A DNA stretch of 64,000 nucleotides from Lotus japonicus. Taxonomy: Eukaryota > Streptophyta > Magnoliopsida > Fabales > Fabaceae. Numbering within the stretch: the first letter of the stretch is position 1; each line of letters begins with the position of its first letter. The stretch covers positions 2,237,001 through 2,301,000 of the forward strand of contig NC_080045.1 in NCBI RefSeq assembly GCF_012489685.1. The letters run 5' to 3'. The notes below the pieces were generated by a model. It was not told where the DNA came from and searched no databases. It saw nothing but the letters and a program-made list of their open reading frames with translations. Below are positions 19,660 through 34,300 of this stretch, piece after piece. Both the position numbers and the translations under genes were made by a program.

Positions 19660-22600
19660 GGAAATTGAAAACGTGAGAAAATGATTATTTCGCGATTCCG
19701 ATTTTTCCTACTGATTCCAACGTATTTTAGACACGATATTCTTCCCGCAGAATCTTCTAATTCTTCAAAGAAATATAGTATGATTTTTGGTTTTCGAGGC
19801 TTGTTTTTAATGTTTACAGGCTTAAAATGCACTTTATGGTTTTGACCTCGGATGCAGAAACTTCCTTCTGAAGAAAGATTTGGAACGTCGATTAGAGTGG
19901 GCTTATGCGGATGAAATCTTTATTTGAAGCTCCGAACAGAAAAAGTCTTCATCGTAGGTTAATTTAATAGCTCTAGAAAAACCAGGGATTCAGTTTCGGC
20001 AAACCTCCCGGTATCGGAAATGAGTGTTCGTAAATTCCAGGGTTTCGTATTAATCTGCTTGTCGTAGGAAGATATACGAGCAATTCTGTATATCTCCAGA
20101 ATTCTTATGACTTAATTTCTTTAGTGTTTTAAGAGTACTTTGGCTCTATATAAACGCACTCGTTCTAAGACAGTCATGTAAATGAGTCAAGTTATCGAAT
20201 AAATTGACTACAGGGATAGAATTAATTAATCCATGAATTTTCTTCTTCATTAAATTATTTTTAAACAGCAACCACTTATGTAAATTCCTTTCACGTTGTA
20301 TTAAATCCTAATTGTGAACAGGAAATTAATTAATTTATTCTAAGCTTTAAAAATCCGAGTCTCACAACGGGGGCACCTTGGCATAAGGAAACGAGGAATT
20401 TCATTGCAAACCAAGTCTCCCTTCCAACTTGATATTTTCCCATCAAAACTCATTTTCTATCTAAATTTGCATCGGTTAGCCTTGGAAATCTATCATCGGG
20501 GCATGAATTCTCAAATTTTGACATGAAAGTTCACGGAGGAACCCTGGCTTAGGGAAACCATTTGGGAAATGAGGCATGCCAAGACAAACATACTATCCCA
20601 TCCAACTTGATATTTTCCCTTGAAAACTAATTTTCCACCCAAATTCGCATTGGTTAGCCTTGTGAAATCCGTCATCAGTGTAAGAACTCTCAAATTTTTA
20701 CATTAGAGCTCATGGGAGCGCCTGGGCATAGGGAAACCATTTGGGCAACGAGGAATTTCATGGCAAACCAAGTTTCTTTCCAACTTGAGATTTTCCCATG
20801 AAAACTCATTTTCCACCGCATAGGTAAGCCTTGGGAAATCCATCATTGGGGCAAGAATTCTCAAATTTTGATATGGGAGATGACGGGGGCACCTTGGCAT
20901 AAGGAAACGAGGAATTTCACGGCAAACTAAGTCTCCCTTCCAACTTGGTAGTTTCCCTTGAAAACTCATTTTCCATCTAAATTTGCATAGGTTAGCCTTA
21001 GGAAATTCATCCTCAGGGCAAGAATTCTCTAATTTTGACATGGGAGTTCACGAGGGCACCTTGGAATAGGGAAACCATTTGGGAAATGAGGCATGCCAAG
21101 ACAAACCAACTATCCCTTCCAACTTGATATTTTCCCTTGAAAACACTTTTTCTATCTAAATTTGCATCGGTTAGCCTTGGAAATCTATCATCGGGGCAAG
21201 AATTCTAAAATTTTGACATGGAAGTTCACGGGGGAACCTTGGCTTAGGGAAACCATTTGGGAAATGAGGCATGCCAAGACAAACATACTATCCCCTCACC
21301 CTTGATATTTTCCCTTGAAAACTCATTTTCCACCCAAATTCGCATTGGTAAGCCTTGTGAAATCTGCATCGGGGGTAAGAATTCTCAAACTTTGACATGG
21401 GAACTCACGGAGGCACCGTGGCTTAGGGAAACCATTTGGGCAATGAGGCATGCCATAACAACTAACTCTCCCTTCCAACTTGAGATTTTCCCTTGAAAAC
21501 TTATTTTACAACCAAATTCGCATAGGTTAGCCTTGGGAAATCCATCATCGGGGCAAGAAATCTCAAATTTTGATATGGGAGATTACGGGGGCACCTTGGC
21601 ATAAGGAAACGTGGAATTACATGGCAAACCAAGTCTCCCTTCCAACTTGGTAGTTTCCTTTGAAAACTCATTTTCCATCTAAATTTGCATAGTTTAGCCT
21701 TGGGAAATTCATTCTCGGGGCAAGAATTCTCAAATTTTGACATGGGAGTTCACGAGGGCACCTTGTCATAGAGAAACCATTTGGGAAATGAGGTATGCAA
21801 AGAGAAACCAACTATCCCTTCCAACTTCAGATTTTCCCTTGAAAACTCATTTTCCACCCAAATTCGCATAGGCTAGCATTGGAAAATCCATCATCGGGGC
21901 AAAAATTCTCAAATTTTGACATGGGAGCTCACAGGGGCAACTTGGCTTAGGGAAACCATTTGGACAATGAGGCATGCCATGACAATCTAAATCTGCCTTC
22001 AAACTTGAGATTTTCCCTTTGAAACTCATTTTCCACCCAAATTTGCATTGGTTAGCCTTGGGAAATCCATCCCCGAGACAAGAATTCTCAAATTTTTACA
22101 TTGGAGCTCATGGGAGCACCTGGGCATAGGGAAACCATTTGGGCAACGAGGAATTTCATGGCAAACCAAGTCTCCCTTCCAACTTGATATTTTCCCTTGA
22201 AAACTCATTTTCCATCTAAATTTGCATTGATTAGCTAGGGAAATCTATCATCGGGGCAAGAATTCTCAAATTTTGACATGGAAGTTCACGGGGGAACCTT
22301 GGCTTAGGAAAACCATTTGGGAAATGAGGCATGCCAAGTCAAACATACTATCCCATCATCCTTGATATTTTCCCTTGAAAACTGATTTTCCACGCAAATT
22401 TGCATTGGTTAGCCTTGTGAAATCCGTCATCGGGGGTAAGAATTCTCAAACTTTGTCATGGGAGCTCAATGAGGCACCTTGGCTTCAGGAAACCATTTGG
22501 GCAATGAGCCATGCCATGACGAACCAACACTCCCTTCCAACTTGAGATTTTCCCTTGAAAACTTATTTTACAACCAAATTCGCATAGGTTAGCCTTGGGA

Positions 22601-23989
22601 AATCCATTATCGGGGCAAGAATTCTCAAATTTTGATATGGGAGATGACTGGGGCACCTTGGCATAAGGAAATGTGCAATTACATGGCAAACCAAGTCTCC
22701 CATCCAACTTGGTAGTTTCCCTTGAAAACTCATTTTCCATCTAAATTTGCATAGGTAAGTTAGCCTTGGGAAATTCATTCTCGGGGCAAGAATTCTCAAA
22801 TTTTGACATGGGAGTTCACGATGGCACCTTGGCTTAGAGGCATGCCAAGACAAACCAACTATCCCTTCCAACTTCAGATTTTCCCTTGAAAACTCATTTT
22901 CCACCCAAATTTGCATCAGTTAGCCTTGGAAATCAATCATCGAGGCAAGAATTCTCAAATTTTGACATGGAAGTTCACGGGGGAACCTTGGCTTAGGGAA
23001 ACCATTTGGGAAATGATGCATGCCAAGACAAACATACTATCCAATCCAACTTGATATTTTCCCCTGAAAACTCATTTTCCACCCAAATTCGCATTGGTTA
23101 GCCTTGTGAAATCCGTCATCGGGGTAAGAACTCTCAAACTTTGACATGGGAGCTTACGGAGGCACCTTGGCTTAGGGAAACCATTTGGGCAATGAGCCAT
23201 GCCATGACGAACAAACTCTTTCATCCAACTTGAGATTTTCTCTTGAAAACTTATTTTACAACCAAATTCGCAGGTTAGCCTTGAGAAATCCATCATCGGG
23301 GCAAGAATTCTCAAATTTTGACATGGGAGTTCACGATGGCACCTTGGAATAGGGAAACCATTTGGGAAATGAGGCATGCCAAGACAAACCAACTATCCCT
23401 TCCAGCTTGATACTTTCCCTTGAAAACTCATTTTCCATCTAAATTTGCATCGGTTAGCCTTGGAAATCTATCATCGGGGCAAGAATTCTCAAATTTTGAC
23501 ATGGAAGTTCACGGACGAACCTTGGCTTCGGGAAACCATTTGGGAAATGAGGCAAGCCAAGATAAACATACTATCCCCTCAGCCTTGATATTTTCCCTTG
23601 AAAACTCATTTTCCACCCAAATTCGCATTGGTTAGCCTTGTGAAATCCTCATCGGGGGTAAGAATTCTCCAACTTTGACATGGGAGCTCACGGAGGCATC
23701 GTGGCTTAGGGAAACCATTTGGGCAATGAGGCATGCCATGAAAACCAACTCTCCCTTCCAACTTGAGAATTTCCCTTGAAAACTTATTTTACAACCAAAT
23801 TCGCATAGGTTAGCCTTGGGAAATCCATCATCGGGGCAAGAATTCTCAAATTTTGATATGGGAGATTACGGGGGCACCTTGGCATAAGGAAACGTTGAAT
23901 TAAATGGCAAACCATGTCTCCCTTCCAACTTGGTAGTTTCCCTTGAAAACTCATTTTCCATCTAAATTGGCATAGGTTAGCCTTGGGAA

Positions 23990-26282
23990 ATCCATCATCG
24001 GAATAAAAACTCTCAAATTTTGACATGGGAGCTCACGGGGGCAACTTGGCTTAGGGAAACCATTTGGGCAATGAGGCATGCCATGACAATCCAACTCTAC
24101 CTTCCAACTTGAGATTTTCCCTTGAAAACTTATTTTACAACCAAATTCGCATAGGTTAGCCTTGGGAACTCCATCATCGGGGCAAGAATTCTAAAATTTT
24201 GATATGGGAGATCACGGGGGCACCTTGGCATAAGGAAACGAGGAATTTCATGGCAAACCAAGTCTCCCTTCCAACTTGATATTTTCCCTCGAAAACTCAT
24301 TTTCCATCTAAATTTTCATAGGTTAGCATTGGGAAATCCATCACTTGTGCAAGAATTCTCAAATTTTCACATGAGAGCTCACGGGGGCAACTTGGGTTAG
24401 GGAAACCATTTGGGCAATGAGGAATGCCATGAAAATCTAACTCTCCCTAACAACTTGAGATTTTCCCTTTAAAACTCATTTTCCACCCAAATTCGCATTG
24501 GTTAGCCTTGGGAAATCCATACTTGAGGCAAGATTTCTCAAATTTTTGACAATGGAGCTAATGAGGGCACCTTGGCATAGGAAAACCATTTGGGTAACGA
24601 GGCATGCCATTGCAAACCATGTTTCCTTTCCAACTTTATATTTTTCCTTGAAAACTTATTTTCGACTCAATTTTGCATAGGTGTTAGCCTTGAGAAGTCC
24701 ATCCTCGAGGCAAGAATTCTCAAATTTTTACATTAGAGCTCATGGGCGCACCTGGGCATAGGGATACCATTTGGGCAACGAGGAATTTCATGGCAAACCA
24801 AGTTTCCTTTCCAACTTGAGATTTTCCCTTGAAAAAACATTTTCCACCCAAATTTGCATAGGTCAGCCTTGGGAAATCCATCATTGGGGAAAGAATTCTC
24901 AAATTTTGATATGGGAGATGACGGGGGCACCTTGGCATTAGGAAACGAGGAATTTCATGGCAAACCAAGTCTCCCTTCCAACTTGATAGTTTCCCTTGAA
25001 AACTCATTTTCCATCTAAATTTGCATAGGTTAGCCTTGGGAAATTCATTCTCGGGGCAAGAATTCTCAAGTTTTTACATGGGAGTTCACGAGAGCTCCTT
25101 GGCATAGAGAAACCATTTGGGAAATGAGGCATGCAAAGAGAAACCAACTATCCCTTCCAACTTCAGATTTTCCCTTGAAAACTCATTTTCCACCTAAATT
25201 CGCATAGGTTAGCATTTGGAAATCCATCATCGGAATAAAAACTCTCAAATTTTGACATGGGAGCTCACGGGGGAAACTTGGCTTAGGGAAACCATTTGGG
25301 CAATGAGGCATGCCATGACAATCCAACTCTACCTTCCAACATGAGATTTTCCCTTGAAAACTTATTTTACAACCAAATTCGCATAGGTTAGCCTTGGGAA
25401 CTCCATCATCGAGGCAAGAATTCTAAAATTTTGATATGGGAGATCACGGGGGCACCTTGGCATAAGGAAACGAGGAATTTCATGGCAAACCAAGTCTCCC
25501 TTCCAACTTGATATTTTCCCTCGAAAACTCATTTTCCATCTTAATTTTCATAGGTTAGCATTGGGAAATCCATCACTTGTGCAAGAATTCTCAAATTTTC
25601 ACATGAGAGCTCACGGGGGCAACTTGGCTTAGGGAAACCATTTGGGCAATGAGGAATGCCATGAAAATCTAACTCTCCCTAACAACTTGAGATTTTCCCT
25701 TTAAAACTCATTTTCCACCCAAATTCGCATTGGTTAGCCATGGGAAATCCATACTTGAGGCAAGATTTCTCAAATTTTTGACAATGGAGCTAATGAGGGC
25801 ACCTTGGCTTAGGAAAACCATTTGGGTAACGAGGCATGCCATTGCCAACCATGTTTCCTTTCCAACTTTATATTTTTCCTTGAAAACTTATTTTCGACCC
25901 AAATTTGCATAGGTGTTAGCCTTGAGAAATCCATCCTCGAGGCAAGAATTCTCAAATTTTTACATTGGAGCTCATGGGCGCACCTGGGCATAGGGATACC
26001 ATTTGGGCAACGAGGAATTTCATGACAAACCAAGTTTCCTTTCCAACTTGAGATTTTCCCTTGAAAAAACATTTTCCACCCAAATTTGCATAGGTCAGCC
26101 TTGGGAAATCCATCATTGGGGAAAGAATTCTCAAATTTTGATATGGGAGATGACGGGGGCACCTTGGCATTAGGAAACGAGGAATTTCATGGCAAACCAA
26201 GTCTCCCTTCCAACTAGGTAGTTTCCCTTGAAAACTCATTTTCCATCTAAATTTGCATAGGTTAAAAATGGGAAATTCATCC
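23990..26282 (+). repeat. 1.23-kb tandem satellite block (two copies)
   Basis: About 23990-25050 recurs at about 25220-26282 with a constant offset of 1232 bp (e.g. 24498/25730 and 24720/25952) and few differences. The offset equals seven monomers, so the unit of duplication is a seven-monomer block. Confidence 0.8.
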
Positions 26283-29200
26283 TCGGGGCTAGAATTCTCA
26301 AATTTTGACATGGGAGTTCATGAGGGCACCTTGGCATAGGGAAAACATTTGGGAAATGAGGCATGCCAAGACAAACCAACTATCCCTTCCAGCTTGATAC
26401 TTTCCCTTGAAAACTCATTTTCCATCTAAATTTGCATCAATTAGCCTTGGAAATCTATCATCGGGGCAAGAATTCTCAAATTTTAACATGGAAGTTCACG
26501 GGGGAACCTTGGCTTAGGGAAACCATTTGGGAAATGAGGCATGCCAAGACTAACAAACTATCCCCTCACCCTTGATATTTTCCCTTGAAATCTCATTTTC
26601 CACCCAAATTCGCATTGGTTAGCCTTGTGAAATCCTCATCGGGGGTAAGAATTCTCAAACTTTGACATGGGAGCTCACGGAGGGACCGTGGCTTAGGGAA
26701 ACCATTTGGGCAATGAGGCATGCCATGACAACCAACTCTCCCTTCCAACTTGAGATTTTCCCTTGAAAACTTATTTTACAACCAAATTCGCATAGGTTAG
26801 ACTTGGGAAATCCATCATCGGGGCAAGAATTCTCAAACTTTGATATGGGATATTACGGGGGCACCTTGGCATAAGGAAACGTGGAATTAAATGGCAAACC
26901 ATGTCTCCCTTCCAACTTGGTAGTTTCCCTTGAAAAATCATTTTCCATCTAAATTTGCATAGGTTAGCCTTGGGAAATTCATTCTCGGGGCAAGAATTCT
27001 CAAATTTTGACATGGGAGTTCACGAGGGCTTCTTGGCATAGAGAAACCATTTGGGAAATGATGCATGCAAAGAGAAACCAACTATCCCTTCCAACTTCAG
27101 ATTTTCCCTTGAAAACTGATTTTCCACCTAAATTCGCATAGGTTAGCCTTGGGAAATCCATCATCGGAATAAAAACTCTCAAATTTTGACATGGGAGCTC
27201 ACGGGGGCAACTTGGCTTAGGAAAACCATTTGGGCAATGAGGCATGCCATGACAATCCAACTCTACCTTCCAACTTGAGATTTTCCCTTGAAAACTTATT
27301 TTACAACCAAATTCGCATAGGTTAGCCTTGGGAACTCTATCATCGGGGCAAGAATTCTAAAATTTTGATATGGGAGATCACGGGGGCACCTTGGCATAAG
27401 GAAACGAGGAATTTCATGGCAAACCAATTCTCCCTTCCAACTTGATATTTTCCCTTGAAAACTCATTTTCCATCTAAATCTTCATAGGTTAGCATTGGGA
27501 AATCCATCACCTGTGCAAGAATTCTCAAATTTTCACATGAGAGCTAACGGGGGCAACTTGGCTTAGGGAAACCATTTGGCCAATGAGGTATGCCATGACA
27601 ATCCAACTCTCCCTAACAACTTAAGATTTTCACTTAAAAACTCATTTTCCACCCAAATTCGCATTGGTTAGCCTTGGGAAATCCATACTCGAGGCAAGAA
27701 ATCTCAAATTTTGACTGGGGAGCTAATGAGGGTAACTTGGCATGCCATTGCAAACCAAGTTTCCTTTCCAACTTTTGATTTTTCCTTGAAAACTTATTTT
27801 CGACCCAAATTTGCATTGGTTAGCCTTGGAAATCTATCATCGGGGCAAAGAATTCTCAAATTTTTGACATGGAAGTTCACAAGCGAACCTTGGCTTAGGG
27901 AAACCATTTGGGAAAAGAGGCATGCCAAGATAAACATACTATCCCATCAGCCTTGATATTTTCCCTTGAAAACTCATTTTATATCCAAATTCGCATTGGT
28001 TAGCCTTCGGAAATCCTCATCGGGGGTAAGAATTCTCCAACTTTGATATGGGAGCTCACGGAGGCACCGTGGCTTAGGGAAACCATTTGGGCAATGAGGC
28101 ATGCCATGAAAACCAACTCTCCCTTCCAACTTGAGATTTTCCCTTGAAAACTTATTTTACAACCAAATTCGCATAGGTTAGCCTTGGGAAATCCATCATC
28201 GGGGCAAGAATTCTCAAACTTTGATATGGGATATTACGGGGGAACCTTGGCATAAGGAAACGTGGAATTAAATGGCAAACCATGTCTCCCTTCCAACTTG
28301 GTAGTTTCCCTTGAAAACTCATTTTCATCTAAATTTGCATAGGTTAGCCTTGGGAAATTCATTCTTGGGGCAAGAATTCTCAAATTTTGACATGGGAGTT
28401 CACGAGGGCTCCTTGGCATAGAGAAACCATTTGGGAAATGATGCATGCAAAGAGAAACCAACTATCCCTTCCAACTTCAGATTTTCCCTTGAAAACTCAT
28501 TTTCCACCTAAATTCGCATAGGTTAGCCTTGGGAAATCCATCATCGGAATAAAAACTCTCAAATTTTCACATGAGAGCTCACGGGGAAAACTTGGCTTAG
28601 GGAAACCATTTGGGCAGTGAGGTATGCCATGACAATCCAACTCTCCCTAACAACTTGAGATTTTCCCTTTAAAACTCATTTTCCACCCAAATTCGCATTG
28701 GTTTGCCTTGAGAAATCCATCCTCGAGGCAAGAATTCTCAAATTTTTACATGGGAGCTAATGAGGGCACCTTGGCATAGGGAAACCATTTGGGTAACGAG
28801 GCATGCCATGGCAAACCAAGTTTCCTTTCCAACTTTAGATTTTTCCTTGAAAACTTATTTTCGACCCAAATTTGCATAGGTGTTAGCCTTGGGAAATCCA
28901 TCCTCGAGGCAAGAATTCACAAATTTTTACATTGGAGCTCATGGGCGCACCTGGGTATAGGGATACCATTTGGGCAACGAGGAACTTCATGGCAAACCAA
29001 GTTTCCTTTCCAACTTGAGATTTTCCCTTGAAAACACATTTTCCACCCAAATTTGCATAGGTCAGCCTTGGGAAATCCATTATTGGGGCAAGAATTCTCA
29101 AATTTTGATATGGGAGATGACGGGGGCACCTTGCCATAAGGAAACGAGGAATTTCATGGAAAACCAAGTCTCCCTTCCATCTTGATATTTTCCCTTCAAA

Positions 29201-31319
29201 ACTTATTTTTCATCTAAATTTGCATCGGTTAGCCTTGAAAATCTATCATCGGGGCAAGAATTCTCAAATTTTGACATGGAAGTTCACGGGGGAACCTTGG
29301 CTTAGGGAAACCATTTGGGAAATGAGGCATTCCAAGACAAACATTCTATCCCATACAACTTGATATTTTCCCTTGAAAACTCATTTTCCACCCAAATTCG
29401 CATATGTTAGCCTTGGGATATCCATCATCGAGGTAAAAACTCTCAAATTTTGAAATGGGAGCTCACGGGGGCAACTTGGCTTAGGGAAACCATTTGGGCA
29501 ATGAGGCATGCCATGACAATCCAACACTCCCTTCCAACTTGAGATTTTCCCTTGAAAACTTATTTTACAACCAAATTCGCATAGGTTAGCCTTGGGAACT
29601 CCATCATCGGGGCAAGAATTCTACAATTTTGATATGGGAGATCACGGGGGCACCTTGGCATAAGGAAAAGAGGAATTTCATGGCAAACCATGTCTCCCTT
29701 CCAACTTGATAGTTTCCCTTGAAAACTCATTTTCCATCTAAATTATCATAGGTTAGCCTTTTGAAATCCATCACCTGGGCAAGAATTCTCAAATTTTCAC
29801 ATGAGAGCTCACAGGGGCAACTTGGCTTTGGGAAACCATTTGGGCAATGAGGTATGCCATGACAATCCAACTGTCCGTAACAACTTGAGATTTTCCCTTT
29901 AAAACTCATTTTCCACCCAAATTTGCATAGCTTAGCCTTGGGAAATTCATTCTCGGGGCAAGAATTCTCAAATTTTGACATGGGAGTTCACGAGGGAACC
30001 TTGGCATAGAGAAAACATTTGGGAAACGAGGCATGCAAATAGAAACCAACTATCCCTTCCAACTTCAGATTTTTCCCTTGAAAACTCATTTTCCTCCCAA
30101 ATTCGCATAGGTTAGCCTTGGGAAATCCATCATCGGGGTAAAAACTCTCAAATTTTGACATGGGAGCTCACGGAGGCAACTTGGCTTAGGGAAACCATTT
30201 GGGCAATGAGGCATGCCATGACAATCAAACTCTCCCTTCCAACTTGAGATTTTCCCTTGAAAACTTATTTTACAACCAAATTCGCATAGGTTAGCCTTGG
30301 GAACTCCATCGGGGCAAGAATTCTAAAATTTTGATATGGGAGATCACGGGGGCACCTTGGCATAAGGAAACAAGGAATTTCATGGCAATCCAAGTCTCCC
30401 TTCCAACTTGATATTTTCCCTTGAAAACTCATTTTCCATCTAAATTTTCATAGGTTAGCATTGGGAAATCCATCACCTGGGCAAGAATTCTCAAATTTTC
30501 ACATGAGAGCTCACGGGGGCAACTTGGCTTAGGGAAACCATTTGGGCAATGAGGTATGCCATGACAATCCAACTCTCCGTAACAACTTGAGATTTTCCCT
30601 TTAAAACTCATTTTCCACCCAAATTCGCATTGGTTAGCCTTGGGAAATCCATCCTCGAGGCAAGAATTCTCAAATTTTGACATGGGAGCTAATGAGGGCA
30701 CCTTGGCATAGGGAAACCATTTGGGTAACGAGGCATGCCATTGCAAACCAAGTTTCCTTTCCAACTTTATATTTTTCCTTGAAAACTTATTTTCGACCCA
30801 AATTTGCATAGGTGTTAGCCTTGAGAAATCCATCCTCGAGGTAAGAATTCTCAAATTTTTACATGGGAGCTCACGGAGGCAACTTGGCTTAGGGAAACCA
30901 TTTGGGCAATGAGGCATGCCATGACAATCCAACTCTCCCTTCCAACTTGAGATTTTCCCTTGAAAACTTATTTTACAACCAAATTCGCATAGGTTAGCCT
31001 TGGGAACTCCATCATCGGGGCAAGAATTCTAAAATTTTGATATGGGAGATCACGGGGGCACCTTGGCATAAGGAAACGAGGAATTTCATGGCAAACCAAG
31101 TCTCCCTTCCAACTTGATATTTTCCCTTGAAAACTCATTTTCCATGTAAATTTTCATAGGCACGCCTTGGGAAATCCATCACCTGGGCAAGAATTCTCAA
31201 ATTTTCACATGAGAGCTCACGGGGGCAACTTGGCTCGGGGAAACCATTTGGGAAGTGAGGTATGCCATGACAATCCAACTCTCCCTAACAACTTGAAATT
31301 TTCCCTTTTAAACTCATTT

Positions 31320-34300
31320 TCCACCCAAATTCGCATTGGTTAGCCTCGGGAAATCCATCGTCGAGGCAAGAATTCTCAAATTTTGACATGGGAGCTAATG
31401 AGGGTACCTTGGCATAGGGAAACCATTTGGGAAATCCATCGTTGAGGCAAGAATTCTCACTTGTGTGCTTTTCTATCTCTTATATTAAGCACCTTTTGAG
31501 TCACAAAAAAATTTGTTAATATCTTAAGGTGGAAGTTTTATCTTGAAAACGTTATTCAAACCACAAATTCGCATAGAGTAGCCTTTGGAAATCCATCATC
31601 GGGGCAATAATTCTCAAATTTTGATATGGGAGATCACGGGGGAACCTTGGCATAAGGAAATATGGAATTACATGGCAAACAAAGTCTCCCTTCCAACTTG
31701 GTAATTTCCCTTGAAAACTCATTTTCCATCTAAATTTGCATAGGTTAGCCTTGGGAAATCCATCATCGGGGTAAAAACTCTCAAATTTTGATATGGGAGC
31801 TCACGGGGGCAACTTGGCTTAGGGAAACCATTTGGGCAATGAGGCATGCCATGACAATCCAACTCTCCCTTCCAACTTGAGATTTTCCCTTGAAAACTTA
31901 TTTTACAACCAAATTCGCATAGGTTAGCCTTGGGAACTCCATCATCGGGGCAAGAATTCTAAAATTTTGATATGGGAGATCACGGGGGCACCTTGGCATA
32001 AGGAAACAAGGAATTTCATGGCAAACAAAGTCTCCCTTCCAACTTGATATTTTCCCGTGAAAACTCATTTTCCATCTAAATTTTCATAGGTTAGCATTGG
32101 GAAATCTATCACCTGGGCAAGAATTCACAAATTTTCACATGAGAGCTCACGGGGGCAACTTGGCTTAGGGAAACCATTTGGGCAATGAGGTATGCCATGA
32201 CAATCCAACTCTCCGTAACAACTTGAGATTTTCCCTTTAAAACTCATTTTCCACCCAAATTCGCATTGGTTAGCCTTGGGAAATCCATCCTCGAGGCAAG
32301 AATTCTCAAATTTTGACATGGGAGCTAATGAGGGCACCTTGGCATAGGGAAACCATTTGGGTAACGAGGCATGCCATTGCAAACCAAGTCTCCTTTCCAA
32401 CTTTATATTTTTCCTTGAAAACTTATTTTCGACCCAAATTTGCATAGGTGTTAGCCTTGAGAAATCCATCCTCGAGGCAAGAATTCTCAAATTTTTACAT
32501 GGGAGCTCACGGAGGCAACTTGGCTTAGGGAAACCATTTGGGCAATAAGGCATGCCATGACAATCCAACTCTCCCTTCCAACTTGAGATTTTCCCTTGAA
32601 AACTTATTTTACAACCAAATTCGCATAGGTTAGCCTTGGGAAATCCATCATCGGGGCAAGAATTCTCAAATTTTGATATGGGAGATTACGGGGGCACCTT
32701 GGCATAAGGAAACTGGAATTACATGGACACCATGTCTCCCTTCCAACTTGGTAGTTTCCCTTTGAAAACTCATTTTCCATCTAAATTTGCATAGGTTAGC
32801 CTTGGGAAATTCATTATCGGGGCAAGAATTCTCAAATTTTGACAAGGGAGTTCACGAGGGCACCTTGCATAGAGAAACCATTTGGGAAATGAGGCATGAA
32901 AAGAGAAACCAACTATCCCTTCCAACTTCAGAGTTTCCCTTGAAAACTCATTTTCCACCCAAATTCGCATAGGTAACGCCTTGGGAAATCCATCATCGGG
33001 GTAAAAACTCTCAAATTTTGACATGGGAGCTCACGGGGGCAACTTGGCTTAGGGAAACCATTTGGACCATGAGGCATGCCATGACAATCCAACTCTCCCT
33101 TCCAACTTGAGATTTTCCCTTGAAAACTTATTTTACAACCAAATTCGCATAGGTAAGCCTTGGGAACTCCATCATCGGGGCAAGAATTCTAAAATTTTGA
33201 TATGGGAGATCACGGGGGCACGTTGGCATAAGGAAACGAGGAATTTCATGGCAAACAAAGTCTCCCATCCAACTTGATATTTTCCCTTGAAAACTCATTT
33301 TCCATTTAAATTTTCATCGGTTAGCCTTTTGAAATCCATCACTTGGGCAAGAATTCTCAAATTTTCACATGAGAGCTCACGGGGGCAACTTGGCTTAGGG
33401 AAACCATTTGGGAAATGTGGTATGCCAATACAATCCAACTCTCCCTAACAACTTGAGATTTTCCCTTTAAAATTAATTTTCCACCCTAATTCGCATTGGT
33501 TAGCCTTGGGAAATCCATCCTCGAGGCAAGAATACTCAAATTTTGACATGGGAGCTAATGAGGGCACCTTGGCATAGGGAAACCATTTGGGTAACGAGGC
33601 ATGCCATTGTAAACCAAGTTTCCTTTCCAACTTTAGATTTTTCCTTGAAAACTTATTTTCGACCCAAATTTGCATAGGTGTTAGCCTTGGGAAATCCATC
33701 CTCGAGGCAAGAATTCTCAAATTTTTACATTGCAGCTCATGGGCGCACCTGGGCATCGGGATACCATTTGGGCAACGAGCAATTTCATGGCAAACCAAGT
33801 TTCCTTTCAACTTGAGATTTTCCCTTGAAAACACATTTTTCACCCAAATTTGCATAGGTCAGCCTTGGGAACTCCATCATCGGGGCAAGTATTCTAAAAT
33901 TTTGATATGGGAGATCACGGGGGCACCTTGGCATAAGGAAACAAGGAATTTCATGGCAAACCAAGTCTCCCTTCCAACTTGATAGTTTCCATTGAAAACT
34001 CATTTTCCATCTAAATTATCATAGGTTAGCCTTTTGAAATCCATCACCTGGGCAAGAATTCTCAAATTTTCACATGAGAGCTCACGGGGGCAACTTGGCT
34101 TAGGGAAACCATTTGGGCAATGAGGTATGCCATGACAATCCAACTCTCCGTAACAACTTGAGATTTTCCCTTAAAAACTCATTTTCCACCCAAATTCGCA
34201 TTGGATAGCCTAGGGAAATCCATCATCGAGGCAAGAATTCTCAAATTTTGACAAGGGAGCTAATGAGGGCACTTTGGCATAGGGAAACCATTTGAATAAC

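Larger units (their letters stand above)
16621..20366 (-). mobile_element. Giant LTR, second copy, 3' end truncated
   Basis: It shares with 7418-10903, in the same order, segments such as GGCAGCAGGCCGACCGCCCA, AAGCCAAGGCGCTAGGGTCA, TATGGTTAGCCAAACA and CATCGACGCCTA, and a TATA box near the right end. The right terminus reads GAGTCTCACA (its own start TGTGAGACTC). The left terminus lacks the ~120 bp holding the TGTAACACCCC end and joins satellite directly, so the 3' end of this LTR is deleted and no target duplication can be seen. The two copies differ greatly outside the shared blocks. Frames inside it (e.g. 17406-17648, 19362-19646) show no known domain. Confidence 0.75.
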
